NCBI GenBank assembly: GCA_038380795.1
Contig: CM076279.1
Location: 1,937,001 to 2,001,000 of the forward strand
Direction: 5' to 3'
DNA length: 64,000 nucleotides
From: Pyrocephalus nanus
Taxonomy: Eukaryota > Chordata > Aves > Passeriformes > Tyrannidae
Made by a program: the position numbers and the translations under genes. Each line of letters starts with the position of its first letter. Position 1 is the first letter of the stretch. Below, piece by piece: positions 1 through 13,102 of this stretch. A model generated the notes under the pieces. That model did no database searches and was not told the DNA's origin. It worked only from the letters and a program-made list of their open reading frames with translations.

Positions 1-239
1 AAAATTCCCTCTTTCTTAGCTGTGTTTTGCTGTCCGAGCTGCTGAGCCTGCATATTCAGCCATCTCAGAACTTGAAGAGACCTTAGGTGAATCCAGCCTC
101 GCTCTCAGGAATGTTATCTTTTCAATTTTGGCCCACAGAGGGTATTTTCATAGAGATTCCTCTTGCCTGCACTCAAATGGAGAAAGATGGAACATGAGAG
201 AGGGTTTTACTCCTTTGGCTGGCAAAGTCTGCTTTGAAT

Positions 240-256
240 AAAAAAAAAAAAAAAAA
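240..256 (+). repeat. Poly(A) tract, A17
   Basis: Uninterrupted run of 17 A. No recognisable retroelement body lies upstream, so a retroposition tail is not supported. Simple slippage expansion is the simplest reading. Confidence 0.95.
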
Positions 257-1050
257 TGATCGTGCAAAATATTATTAATGATCAAATCCACAGTTTTCAC
301 TAAGCCAGAACATTACTCAAGGTCATATCCCCTGAAATCCTCCTTTGACTGATGGAGTGGTTTCTTCCAGTTTAAATGCAGTCACAATATTATCCCTAAT
401 GTAAACTGGCAACATGGATGTTTTTGCAGTTGGTGTTGGTAAAGCATTCCCAAGAGTGGCAGATTACTTTCCACCATGGAAAAACAAATTCCACCCTCCC
501 TGCCACCACCCCCAATTCCACTCACCTTTTCCAAGCAGTACATTGGGTAGGAAATCCTGATGATGTTAAAGCTGCTTCTGCTGAAAACCTGGCTACCTTA
601 ATTGGTCCTGTTCACTTGATATATGACATTTTCTAAGTCAAGGTTTTCCTGTGCTGAGCATCCATTAATTAAGTCTCCAAAAGAGGCCTTCCTGGTGCTG
701 CATCAAACCCATTAAACCCCACCCTGCAGGGGTGGAAAATGAGCAGATCCACGGGGAGCAACAAAGCAAGAGGTTCTCTGGGGTGTGTTAAAGAGTACCT
801 GGACCCAGGAGGGCAGCCTGGCAGGGGCTGGGAGTGCAGAACAGCCTTAAAACAGCTCCTCTGAGCTGCAGGTTGGCAGAGCTACCCGGAATGATCCCAT
901 CCATGAAGGGTGTCGATGCTGAGTGTCTCATAAATACCCTGATATCCGGCAGGAGGAGCCCAGCAGTGGCTCCTGCAGGGCAGGACATGGTGGAGGTGAG
1001 GGGGGATTTGATGCCTGGAAAAAAGACTGGCTTGGTTAAGGAAAGCAAGG

Positions 1051-1062
1051 AAAAAAAAAAAA
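1051..1062 (+). repeat. Poly(A) tract, A12
   Basis: Twelve consecutive A within a purine-rich stretch at about 1038-1075. It creates lysine or phenylalanine runs in the overlapping frames, an argument against those frames being coding. Confidence 0.9.
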
Positions 1063-3293
1063 GAAGGAAATCTCCCCATCAGAAAAGCCTCTGATGAAAA
1101 TAACACCCTGACAACTTTATTCTCAGCAGTCCTTATGTTTTGGGGGCTCTGGGCCAAAGATGCAGTTCTTATTTTCAGGATGTGCATCTAGAGAAGTAAG
1201 AACCACAACCATTAAACCTGTGCCAGTAGATTTAAGGATATAAAAGCGAGTCTTCTTTTAGAGAGCTGTAAGTGTGCTCCCAGAATGCCACATAGCTGAT
1301 TTAACAAGCCTCTCGAAGAGAAAAGCTCCATCAGGTGGAGTTTTACACACTCACAGAGCCTGTGCATTGGAGCTGAACCAGATCCTGTTTATACTGTGCT
1401 GATTAGACATCTCTGCCTCCTGAGACCTGTGCAGCTTCTTAAATATCCATCCATTCCCTCTGCTGGCCCTGCTGGTTGTTTGGGGTGAAATCCATCTTCA
1501 TGGCCCTCAGACACTGCAGATTTAGACATCACTCCTGCTGGGCTCCCGTTATCATGAGAGGGGAGAAATGTCTGTCCCTGGGGAGAGATCCATCACCTGG
1601 GAAAATAGGTGTCTGAGGGGGGAGAGATGGATGGCTCCTTGGAAGGGCTCATTCTCCTGCATGCCCAAGCAAAGTTATTGCCCATGAACTCAGCTTATCC
1701 CCATCCCAGCACCCAGCTCTCCTCCAGCCTCTCTGTGCACGCCCATCCAGCCCAAAGTCTCTGTTTTTCACGAGGATTGGGCACCTCTGTGGAGGTTGTG
1801 TATGAAAAAGAATTAAAAATCGCCAATAACTCCGAAGGACTTTTCATATTTCACTGTCTCCTTATCTCTGCTCACTGAGATAAATGAGGTCAGCCAGGGA
1901 ATGTGGCCCATGTGCTAAAACCATCAGGGGATGATGTCATGGCCCAAACTGGTCCTCTTCTTGGAGTTTAAAAGGTAATTGAAAGGTTATTGTTTTTAGA
2001 AGTTCGCTTCATTTTTTTTTCTAATGGGAAGTAAATGAGATTCGGGTCATATTGAGGCAAGCTCAAGGTGAAGTCATAGGGTGAAGAGAGGGAAGATGGA
2101 TTTGAAGATTAATTTGATTAGGATTTCTTAAGATAATATTTGATTTTATGAGGGGTTTAAAAGCACCAAGGTCCATTTACTAGGTCTGAGTCTTTCAGGC
2201 AGGTTTTTTTTTCAAGCTGCACAGAAAGGTACAGAGCTTTGTTGGAGTTAGATGGTCACAAATGCAGAAAAATTAATACCAGTTACAATAAGAATCTGCA
2301 AAGTGTTAGCAGGAAAAAAAAATTGATTTGATTAAATGCAGAGTTGAAGATTGTCTGATTTCCCTGTGAGTTTCCCAATTTTTACACTACACAAGCTGCA
2401 AACTTTTCCCTTGGGTGAAAATTCCAAGCTTTTAATTCCATTGCAACAGGTAAGTTAAAAAATCCCCAGGAAGGAAACATACTTCTGTTTTCCCCCCAAA
2501 AAAGTTATTGAAGGTAGAGATCCATCTACTGTCACTCACAGAGCAACTTAAAACTTTGTAACTGAGTGAAATAGGAAATAATGTGGATTCAAAGGTTAAA
2601 ATCCCAGCATGAGCAGGCACAGGATAAATCCCTTTAGCTTTGAATAACAGGCAGTGTTTGTGATACACAAAGGCCTGACTGAGGGTGCAGGACAGAGGAG
2701 ATGAGCTGCTGCCAGAGGGAATTCCCTCTGAAATCCAGAAGCCTCACCTGGGTTACAGAGCAGAGAGTAATTGTTTTGGTTCTGAGGCTGCTCACAACAG
2801 CTCTGCAGTTCTGTCCTAGCCCTGGGCAATCCATTAGTGTCACCAGAATTAAAAGATGAGAAGAAAAAGAAGGGGGGAAAAGAAAACCAGAACCCTGTTT
2901 GCAGTTTCTCAGTGCATCCCCAAAGGTGGCAGGGCTATTAAATGTCCATCACACCCCCCTGTGCCAGCACAGCCACTCTCTTTGTTTGCACAGGAATTTG
3001 GAGAGTCTCAACATCCCTACAGGTGTCTGGCAGAGGGTTCTGCAGGCAGGATTTCCTCCAGGACAAGTGATGAGCAGCTCAGGTGAAAACCTGCACGAGC
3101 AAGAGCTGATCCCCACTCGTGCCTCTCATGACCTCCAAGGGGTTTCTCTGCTCAGCAAAAGCCAAAGGAGGATTTTTCAAGGGGGTAGATACAGATTTGG
3201 GGGAGAAAAGCTAAGAAACCAAATGAATCTCCCCAAAGTGTAGGTTTTTTCTTTCCCCACAAAGAAAGGTGAACCAACCAAAAAGCCTGAAGG

Positions 3294-3345
3294 GGATTGC
3301 TCCTCTCCTCATCCCCACCATGGATTGCTCCTCTCCTCATCCCCA
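3294..3345. repeat. 28-bp tandem duplication, two copies
   Basis: The unit beginning GGATTGCTCCTCTCC at 3294 repeats at 3322, identical for about 24 bases. It lies about 35 bp before the recognisable part of a minus-strand CR1 copy, so it may be a local duplication at a CR1 boundary. Confidence 0.85.
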
Positions 3346-3379
3346 TGTTTGGGAACATCCTATACCCTACCAAGAACCC

Positions 3380-3510
3380 TGGAGAGCATCACTAAACTCT
3401 CTGGGCAACCTGTGCCAGGGCCTCACCACCCTCACAGGGAAAAATTTCTTCTTAATATCCAATTTAAACCCACTCTGTGTCAGTTTGAAGCCATTCCCCC
3501 TTGTCCTAGA
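3380..3510 (-). mobile_element. CR1 LINE fragment, internal 3' region
   Basis: Reading the minus strand gives the familiar CR1 order: AAGGGGGAATGGCTTCAAAC, then a TTAGATATT-like stretch, a GTGAGGGTGGTGAGGCCCTG-like stretch and GCACAGGTTGCCCAGAGAG. It stops short of the CR1 terminus, and the upstream half (about 3320-3380) is too diverged to assign. No RT or endonuclease reading frame is left. The overlapping small frames at 3269-3625 are by-products of this element. Confidence 0.88.
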
Positions 3511-6250
3511 AATTAATTTACAGCATATTTTTCTTAAATCCATGACAGTCCAAGTAGGCTTGGTCCTAATTTCGTTTAGGGTTGGGAAGGGAGTGCAGGA
3601 AAACAAATGGATCTCTCCAGATTAAACATGGGTGGAAGTCTGTGTAATGAATTGAAAATTGGCCCTGGGATGATTTTGCTCATCCTTGCTTTTGTGAAAA
3701 TATTTGCAGTGTGGCTTTTGGGCCAAGTGAGCACTGCCTGTGTTTGTCGAGGACCACGAGGAATGTTTGGAGGAGGATTTTGGAGCGCGTCGTTGAATAA
3801 TGTGGATTAGTGGCTGCCTCTGCAATTTAAACTCTGCCATAATTAAATACCAGCAGCAATTAGCAAATAACAACCAGACACTGAGCTTACATAAAAAAAT
3901 GTCTTTAGAGGGAGACCAGCTATCACAAGGACTTACAGTACTGGGAAAGATGGAAATGGTCCTGAGGGGTTTTTATCTTCTCTTCTCTACCTCCAAAGTC
4001 CTGGAAAGCTCCATGGCCTCCCAGGATTTCTCCTGCAGCAGCCTGTGGTGGAAAATGGGACTGGGCAGCTCTAACCTTCTGCCTGAGTAACCTGACTCAC
4101 CTGTCCAGGTGCTCAGGAGGCCCAAAGACTGTTTGCTCAATATTTGGTGGCTGCTGTCACTGAGAGAACCCCTGGAGCATCTCCTGCCCAAGGAACTGGG
4201 CTGCTGAGGGGCTCTGTTCCACCAGGGGGATTGGCACCCAGGAGGGATGCAGAGAGCTCTGAAGGTTTCACTGGGGATGGGGAATGCTCTTCCTGCTGCT
4301 TCAGTCTGCATAAAGCCAGGCTGTATTCCTGTGAGCAACAACTGCCTCTTTGAGGACAGAAATGCACAGGCACAGGAAATAAAACCACTGGGAAAAAAAT
4401 TAGGAAGTTGGAATGGAGAAGAAAAGAATAATAGGAATCCATGATTTACAGAAGAGCACAATGAGAGACAGAAATAAAGGGGCCTGGAGTTTTATAAGAT
4501 TATCTGAATTCATTTGAGGAGCAATACAAGAAGTGAAGCTTTGTAGCTCCAGAGACGATATTCCCTCGACTTTTCATGTCTATTCAAATGCCTGGTGTGT
4601 GGATTTGTCAGGCTTAAAAGGCTGGCAGACTTGGCAATCTGATTCTTTTATCTGCAAGCCAGGTAGGGCACAGGCAACTGCCCAACTTTCCCCTGTTCTT
4701 CTGCCAGCATTTTCACTTCCCACTCGGAGGGCCTTGGTGCAGAGGGTACAGGGGGATCAGCCTTTGTGTTTGCTCTGCTCTGTGGCAGAGACAGACAAAG
4801 GTGCCAATGGTGTGTGAGGATTACGGGAAAGTCTGACCCTTTGTTTGCTCCAAAACGAGCTGAGGAGATCCAAGAAAGGGCATTAAAAGCAGCACAAGCT
4901 GAACCTGGCCTGGGAAACGGGAGTCAAGGGAATGTCTGGTCACTGCTTCGGGCTGAGAGGGTTTTCTGCTGACTCCTCACCCAGAACACCCACCCAGGGC
5001 ACAAAAAAACCATCTGAAACTAAAAATAAAGTGTCTCCCTGGCCTCACTGCTGGGGTACCAGAGCAACTCTCCATCTTCCAGGCTGTATTCCCAGCATGG
5101 GTTGGGCCAGACCCCCCCACCAAAGAGGCCCCCACCAAGCCTTGACAGCAGTGGGGTGGCAGGAGGGTCCTTGTGCTGCTCCACAGAGGACAGAAACGGC
5201 TGGTGCAGAGGAAATGTCCCGGTTTTAGCTGGATAACATCAGGGAAGGCACATTCTGCCTCCAGTGAGTGCAGCACATCCCAGGGCCCAGCTCTGGGGTG
5301 TTCCCATGCAGGGGATGAAGGGCAGCAGAGCTCAGATAATGCTGTGACTGAACTTTTAATCCCAACACTGGGGGGAATAAAGACACATCCCCAGCAGGTC
5401 TGTGGTGGAGAAAGGGGTTGAAGCTGCATTTCTGCTCTTTCAGGAGGGCATTCCAATTTATCTGATTCCCATCCAGACTTAAAAATGCATTCTTCTTGTC
5501 TGCAAGCTAAAACTCAATATCTGAAGATATTTTGTCCTACAACCATTGAAACCCAACCTTGTTTTTTTCCCATTAGTTTCTGATGAGGCTGATTAAGATG
5601 TAGTGAAGTCAGATCTGGGATGCAGGGGGACACATTCCAGCTCTGCTCACAATAAGAGTCTCAGATTTACCCCTGGATCCCCAGTGTTCCCCTGTGATAC
5701 AGGATACTGCGTTCCCACAGAGTTCTGAAATCCCTGCTATGCAGCACAAGTGTGTGGTCAGGAGTATTTTGCATTGTTGGATAACAGGTTTCAGTGATGT
5801 TTCTCACATCTTCCACCCAGTTTTTGAAAGAGGAGCCACACACTCCTTATTTTCTGGGGAAACAGCAAAACTCAGCCATCAATCAAAGGCACAAAAATCC
5901 AAAATCTACCTTTACCTCCATTGTGTTGCTACTCGCCCACGGACAGTAGACCCAAATAAAAGGACAGAACTCTGAGAAAAAGGAACGCCTTCAAACATGA
6001 AATATTCACTTCATTTAGGGCCTGCAAGGTTTTTGGAAGCGCCTGCTGTGCCACAAACCTTTGGCTGCAGCCCTTTCCATCAGCCCATCCAACTCCCCCT
6101 CTCCTCGGGACAGGCTGACTCCGAGCAGGAGCTCACACCATCCATTTTAATACCTGCCCCATCCTCTTGTTTCCATGGACCACCCAGACCTGGGAGCCCA
6201 AAGATGGCCATATTTCCACATCATTTGGTTTGGGGGTTGTGTTTTGTTAG

Positions 6251-6269
6251 TTTTTTTTTTTTTTTTTTT
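6251..6269 (+). repeat. Poly(T) tract, T19
   Basis: Nineteen consecutive T. On the minus strand it reads as A19, but no retroposed body is recognisable on its 5' side. Confidence 0.95.
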
Positions 6270-6594
6270 ATCCATGCAAATAAACTGTGACAGTCTCCAC
6301 TGGGAGCGATTGAATCCAATTAAAGCTGTTTTCATATTCCAGCATGTTCTGGATGGACTTGTTTTTGCTAATTGGAACTAATTATGTGTCTCTGCCGAAC
6401 TGGTAGGTTGGATTGTGGGAGGTTCAGGGACTAAATCACTTCTCCCTTTGAGGGTGTGTAAAAACTACTTTACCTGGAAGGCACTTGGAGCAAAACTGCC
6501 TGGGAAGTGATAAAATCTCGGTGAGGGTGGGGGGCAGAAAATCAACTCAGCTTCGTTGGAGTGGCAAGAAGAGGAGCTGGTCTGGCACATCCTT

Positions 6595-6610
6595 GGGGGG
6601 GGGGGGGGGG
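6595..6610 (+). repeat. Poly(G) tract, G16
   Basis: Sixteen uninterrupted G, preceded by a GGTGGGGGGC-type stretch about 70 bp upstream (around 6525). Long G runs are rare in vertebrate DNA, tend to be under-sequenced and can form G-quadruplex. The exact length in an assembly is likely to be uncertain. Confidence 0.93.
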
Positions 6611-9600
6611 AGGCTGTAAATTCATTTTGAGCAGAACACAATGAGAAAGACAACAATCAGCAGGGCCTGCTGGGGAGGGCAGGGACGCCAGGCCTGGTGT
6701 TTTGTGAGCGCTGGGCAGAGCCGTGGGGAGCTGCTCTGCAGGACGGTTGTTATTCAGCTTGGAGGGACCATTAATAGGGGACTTTTGTTCTGCTGGGGTT
6801 TATTACCGTGTTGGATGCTCTGCAGATGAAAAGGGGGGAACATGTGTAAACAGCCTCATGTGACAGCATCACCCTGTCAACTGGGCTCCAGCTGCTCCAC
6901 GGCACAACCTGATTTTCCGCCTGAGGTTTCCTGGGGCTGTTGTTGAATCAGTGGCATCAGAGCTCTCAGGACACAGGGACAAACCACCACTTCCCCAGGA
7001 GCTGCTTGGACACCACTCACTGAAGGGGTGGGAAACATCCTTGAGGAGCCCTTGAGACCAACATCCCTGGGATGCTCTGGAAAAGGCACCTCCCGTGGCC
7101 TCAGACACCAAGATAGGCACCAACCTCATGGCCTAAATTCCATCTAAACCTACTTAAATGTGCATCATTGTAATTCCCATGTCTTTAACCACATGACAAT
7201 AAGGGTAGTTAATGCCTGAGCTGTTTAAAAGATGAGCTGCTGTGGCTTTAGAACCCAAAGGTCTTGTTTTTTTCTGACCCTGACCATTTAGCCCCTGAAA
7301 CCGGTAATTTTAAAGAGGTGTGGGAATTAAATACACCCAGGGATTTTAGATCCATAAATCCCCATGAGTCTCACAGGGACATAAATTTCTACATATCTCA
7401 GGACTTCAGATATTATAAGGTACAAGGTGGCTTTTGCTTCAGGTGCAAAGCTTTTGCCACCAGCTGAGAATAGAACAACACTGTAGGGAAGGAAAACAAG
7501 TTGATGAAAGTGGCTGAGCCAGTTCCAGCTGTTTAGGGGTTGTTAATGCTTTTTCCTGTTCCTTGGATATGAAGCTGAGACTCTTCCTGGGATGGGACTT
7601 GTGTTCGTCTCACAATTAGTGCCCAGTGCTTTGGGTGTCAGACCTGCAGGAGCAGTTTGAAGTCCTTTATGAAAGATTAGGGCCTTTTTAATAATTGGCA
7701 GCTTTACCACCCAGGAAATTGTGCTTTCATCTTAATTTGGAGAGGGGGGGAGGCAGAATAAAGAAGAATAAAGACTACCTAGGAGGGGGGGAGACCAAGG
7801 AAAGGAAAGCAATGAATCCTGAGTATCATATGAGCTCCCAGGGCACTGGCTTGCTGTGCCAGGGTCTTATTTGCATGGCTATTTCCAAAAGAGAAAATAA
7901 ACAGGCAGCTCCACAGCTGCCCATTAGTATTCCCTGGCTGTCGTGGCTCTGGCATCGCCCTGGGCACCGGGAGCTGGGGCTGATGGCAGCTGAGCCCTGC
8001 AGTGCTCGGGCTGCCCAGCTCCCCCAGCCCAGGGGACACCTATTCTGAGCTCCTCTGCTCTCAGGTGACACATCTGGAGGGGAGGAGCAGGAATTGTGCC
8101 TGTTGTTTCCCTGGGACAGGGCTGGGAGCAGCCAGGATGCTCAGCCCGAGCTCCCCGTGCCAGCTCAGCACGGAGCAACTCAGCACTCTGGGCTTTCCAT
8201 AGCATGATGTCAGAACAAGATTTAAATGTAATACCAATTGTCTGGCTCGCAGTCAGGCAGGAACATGTGGTACCTTTTTACTGCTTTACTATTTGTCTAA
8301 GTTAAGCTACATCATTTTTTTGTGAGCTGAGAGGATCTGTGGTTCCTGGGGAAAAGCTTGCATTCCACATTTCAATATTTTATTCTAAGTCTGAAATGGA
8401 GTTTTATTTTCCCCTTCCAAGTTGCTTTTAAGAAAAGGTCTGTCTTTTGGTGCAAATCCGGATAAAACCATCCTGGTCTTGTCTCCAGCACCCTATTGGA
8501 GGGAGGAGTGGATATTACATTACCTTGTCCAGCTGGCTGATTGCCACGAGTTTGACTTCCCTGAATTATCCATGAATTCGCTGTATCTGAGACAAGAAGG
8601 GTCCCAGATAATTTTGCTGCTTTTTAACTGCTTCCCCAACAGAAATTCCACAGTAACCTCTTGTCTTGTAGCCCAGTTCCCTCACCCATTAACCCACAGT
8701 GACACAAATGTTTGGGGAAGTGAATCCTGAAGGTTGTATGATTATTTGAACACGCAGTTGTTCATGCCAAAAAACATGGGAATTCAGCCAGGGAAGGGAA
8801 AAAGCAATACAGCAAGAACTGTCTGGCCAAACAGAGCCCTTTTGGCTGTTTAATATTGAAACCCTACACTTGCCTAATCTATCAATCACTAAAATGACTG
8901 ATAGATGCTCATGTACCCAGCTAAACCCTGAAAAGCTGCTCATGGATTTGGAGACACTAGAAATGGAACGTGAATATTGAATTCCACCAGGATTCTCAGG
9001 GTAAAGGGAGATGAACTCCCATTTCACCTGCTGGTTGCTCTCAGCCTGTTCCTGCTCACCATGAGGACAATCCCTTCCAGCACTTACTTTGGACCAAAAG
9101 CTGAAAATGCCTTTTATAATCTCAATATTACACATTACCATTGAGTCTGAACCACAGACCTGACCTAAACCTGTCCCCAAACCATAGCTAAGACTCATCC
9201 CTTTGATTTGCATCCATTTCCAAAGGAGGGGAGAGGAGCAGCCAGTTCCTTTTTGAAGGGAATTATGCAGCTCACAGAGCACTCAGAAAGAGCTGACAAC
9301 ATTAATTTAGGATGGTCAGTAACTTGCAAGACTTCCAGTAGTTCAGTTCAAACAATTCATCAGGCTATCTTGTTGTCTTCAGCTTCTCCATCTGCAATTC
9401 ATTTCAGGGATGAAAGATGCAGTGCTTGAAAAACAAAAAGCAGTGAAGGGATGAGAAGGGATCTGGCTGGAGGGTGTGTGGCCTTGATATCAGCTGAGTG
9501 AAATCAAATCATTTTAATTTACAAAGCTGCCTGTTCCTGAAGCGTGTGTGGCTGTGCTGAGGGTCTGTCAGAATTCCTCTGCACTCTGTGGTATTTTTTT

Positions 9601-10589
9601 GGATCTGCACTTAAGATTTGAGTACATGGGGCAGGTTACCAGTGAAATCATAGCAGTGTAATTATAATGTTATTATTAGGCCCACTTTGTCCAGAATAGA
9701 AACCCCAGAGAAAGCAACACCACGAGAGCTCTGGCAATATAATTAGGGAGCAGACAGACTTCTTAGTCACGCTGTATTTTCTAATATGGGGCTCTCACAA
9801 AGCTGACAGAATACCCAGGAAAAACAGGATGACTGTGCAGATTTCTGGAGAGGAGCCTGTGGGATCAGCTGCTTGGAATAAACCCTGAGTAGCCTTGCAG
9901 AAAAGATATCCCAAAGCTGATTGAAGATGCAGACTTTGCCTGTAACATTGGATTCAAGTCTGTGGCCTTCAATCTGAAAACAACCATTAGCCTACAATGA
10001 GGCAGCTCAGATCTTTATTTCTTGGGGAATTTGACCTGACTCATGTGAAGCACTGAGATCCAAAATTTAATCAGCAGTTTCTCTCCCAGGCTGGATATCA
10101 GGCTGGGAATCTCATCAGAACAGGATTTCTTGTGAGATTTCCAATTCCTGATGGCAGAAAATGCCACAAGAAAGGCTTTGCTTTATCCAAGCCAAACCCA
10201 GACATTTCAGGGACGTGCAAAACTAAACAGTGAAACATCCCCAGTGTTGGGAGACACAGGGGGGGTATTTTTAGGATTGCTGTTGATGTGACCAGATCTC
10301 TTTGTGGTGCCTCTGTTTCACCACGACAACCTGATGATAAATTGCCATTTCTCAGCAGTTCAGGCTGATTTCTCATTTGAAGGAAGGGGATTTCTTTGTG
10401 CTGAGCAGATCCTGCCTTGCCAAAATCGGTGCTGTGAGAGGGCTCCACACAACTCACCAGTTCTCAGCAATGGAAGAAAGAAACCCCAAATCCAAACAGA
10501 AATTAGCTCAACCCGTTATTAGTGGTTAAAAGGGGAGAAGCTGTAATATTGGAGCCTGATGTGGTCCCACTTGCTCCCAAAGAGGGTTA

Positions 10590-11110
10590 ATTTTTTTTTC
10601 TGAGAGTGAAGCGCAAAAGGCAACTCGGAGCTTTCTCTTCTCTCCGAGAAATCCTAAAGATCTTGAGTGCCCTCTACAGCCACTCTGGGATCCTCCATCC
10701 CCCGAGCACTCAGCTCGGTTTTTGTGTGCCTGCTCTTCTCCGTGTTTCTCGAGTGAGCTGCAATGCACAGCCCTTTAAACGAGCTTTCAGCACTGCATTA
10801 ATCACAGGCCTTAATGGGCAAATTCAGCTTGCTTTCCTGCTAATATATTTGCATGCTCTTTACGTAACAGAATGCTCAAAAGTACAGTCTGTGCAGCTGG
10901 AGAACCACGAGCTCGTTCCATTCCCCAGCCAGCTCTGCAGCGTGTGGTTTGTATCCCGAAAGGAGGAACAGAAGGCACAATTTTCCTCCCTGTGCACCGA
11001 CACTTCATCTCTTCTGCTCGGAGCCAACTGCCTCTGATTGTGGATAACTCACAGAAAAGTCTTGAAAGCCCCAAATTGCTTCACAGCCTCGGACATTTTG
11101 CCGTGATTTG
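10590..11110. promoter_or_regulatory. Candidate conserved cis-regulatory block
   Basis: This stretch keeps more CpG than its surroundings. It contains a compact motif cluster: an octamer ATTTGCAT at 10847-10854 (POU-type) and the palindrome TTACGTAA at 10859-10866 (PAR-bZIP/NFIL3-type), four bases apart. Open frames cross it on both strands (10606-11037 plus, 10811-11074 minus) without a family match, so I favour non-coding constraint over an exon. Conservation was not tested. Confidence 0.3.
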
Positions 11111-11120
11111 CACAAGGGGT

Positions 11121-11180
11121 GATCATGGAATGGTTTGGCTTGGAAGGGGCCTTGAGGATTATCTGGTTCCAGCTAGATGG
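11121..11180 (-). mobile_element. CR1 LINE 3'-end fragment
   Basis: The plus strand shows the reverse complement of a CR1 3' end, starting ATCATGGAATGGTTTGGCTT and continuing GGAAGGGGCCTTGAGGATTA. Only about 60 bp of tail is recognisable. It is non-coding and 5' truncated. Confidence 0.85.
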
Positions 11181-12150
11181 GGGTAGTGGGCATGTGAGCT
11201 GGTTTAGAAAACAAAAATGAAAGCATCTTGACCAAGCCATGGAGCAGCTTCCATGGGCAAAGGCCTGAAAGCAAGACTCATAAAGCTCTTGGACCAGTGA
11301 AAATCGGGATACAACCATGGTGTGAGCTGGGGTTGCACACTGCTGTAGATAAAACTTCATTTCACCCAGCATTTTCACCCACATTTACCCCCCCAGCAAA
11401 CAGACCATCCCTTCTTAGGAGGCTTGGCTTTGACCACAGAGCTGGGCTCTGTGTGCTCAGCTGAGCCCTTCCCACCCAGGAGCAGCTCCCACCCGTGCCC
11501 TGTGAGAGCAGAATGTCCCTTCCCAGGATCCCTGGAGTGGGGGCAGAGTCCCTGCAGGCTCCACTGGAATCAGGAGCTCTGGGTCAGGCCCTCAGCACTG
11601 CCCTGGCCACAGCAATTTACCCAGAGCCACCCCATCCCAAGGAACACTTGGGGTAAAAGGGGGTTTTCCAGTCACATTCACCATTTTTTAATGGGGGAAG
11701 CATCGTCCTTTTAGTGCTCTGTTGATGTCCCCAAGGTCTCCAAAAATATCCTGTGCAGGAAAAGTTCACTGAGAGAGGCTGAGCTGCTGCTTCACCAGAA
11801 ACTCCATGACCCCAGGGGCTGCTAAAACCCTAAATAATAACAAATGTTTTATTTACCACTAGTAAATCGTGCCCATGTGTTTCTGAGAAGATCCTTTCTG
11901 AGCAGATGAATTAACATGCCAGGAAAAAAAATCTGTGTTAAAGCACATATTTTTGTTAGAAAACCCTGATGCTTAATATGGCAAAAACCCCCTTTTGTTT
12001 CATTATGTTTCTCCCTCTGCTCTCAGTTTTACAATTTCCTGGAAAACAGAGTTATTTATTTATTGTGGGGGGCAAAAAACAAAATAAAAATTTTCAATTT
12101 TAAATATTACTCTCCCCGAGGTGTTTTCATTTTGAAATACATTTTGATTG

Positions 12151-12176
12151 TGTATATGTGTGTGTGTGTGGGTGTG
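12151..12176 (+). repeat. (TG)n dinucleotide microsatellite
   Basis: Imperfect TG repeat with one TA interruption near the start and a GGG interruption near the end. A potential polymorphic marker. Confidence 0.9.
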
Positions 12177-13087
12177 GAATTATCTACTGAAATGAAAACC
12201 TGTGTTTCATTTTAAAATGTCAGACTGAACAATGTCTTCAGTCTAGAGATGTGACTTTATTCCTATGATTAAAGATATAAAAATAAGGTTCCACGCTTCA
12301 TTTTAAGCACTTCAATTTTTCATCAAATAACTTGTTTCCCTCACTGCTGACTCTTCCCTCCTCCTCTCCCCTCTGCTCATTCTTTCCAAACTGGAAAAGC
12401 AGAAAAGATACAAAAGGATCAAAAATACTGTAGAAATAATTTCCAACCTTTTTTTCTATTTCTTTCTATTCCACACAATGTCGAATATTTTTTCCATTTA
12501 TAAAAAAAAGTGGGGAAAAAAGGGAATTAATTTTATTTTTTCCATGTTTTCTCCCTTTTTCACTTTCTATTGTCCTGACTGATGAACTTTGTACTGAAAA
12601 AAAAAAAATATAAGGGGGCAAGGGAGGCATTGCTAAAAACTAAAAATCAGGGAACAGGAAAATGAATAATGCCATCCATTTGCATAAGTGCAGCCTGCTC
12701 CAAAGTCGAGCTGGAATCAAAAACTGAAATCCAAATGAGCAGCAATGGTTACTGGGGGCACCACGTGCTGCCCCAGCTCTCCATGAGCCCAAGGAATGCT
12801 CTGGGACCTCTCATTCCAGGGAGTTGGTGCAGCTGGGAGGTCCAGGAGCGAGGGAGATGCTGGTGGGCACCAACTTCCCCATAAAACAAACCACTGACAC
12901 CTCCAACCACCCCTGCCTGGATCCAGCCCTGTTTGCCCAAGGCTGGGCAAACTCCTGGAAAAGAAAAAAAAAACTCCCCCTGTGAAAAGCTGTGGGCTGG
13001 GAAGATGGACCACAGGGAAGCACCAAGCTCCAGGACATTTCCAGTTGCCAGACAGGACATAATCAGTCACTATTTGCAGGTTTGCAC

Positions 13088-13102
13088 CACACACACACAC
13101 AC
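13088..13102 (+). repeat. (CA)n microsatellite, about seven units
   Basis: Short perfect CA repeat. Confidence 0.9.

Larger units (their letters stand above)
1..3379. other. Unannotated single-copy-looking DNA
   Basis: No gene, RNA or transposon could be supported here. Overlapping frames on both strands at 788-1187 share the same DNA, and one runs across an A12 tract, which points to chance. The frames at 2432-3243 show no domain. The two A tracts are listed separately. Ancient repeats too decayed to recognise by eye may be present. Confidence 0.6.
3511..11120. other. Long stretch without a supportable gene
   Basis: About 7.6 kb of unique-looking DNA. The 162-codon minus frame at 3973-4461 and the 197-codon minus frame at 8689-9282 show no recognisable domain and no convincing splice context. 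The frames at 4977-5456 overlap on both strands. Contents I can name are a T19 run, a G16 run and a candidate regulatory block at 10590-11110. I see no CR1, LTR or tRNA in the remainder. Confidence 0.55.

Noticed and set aside
8689..9282. 197-codon minus-strand frame
   Set aside because: No domain, signal peptide or repeated architecture is seen, and it lies in ordinary unique DNA without flanking splice signals I could trust.
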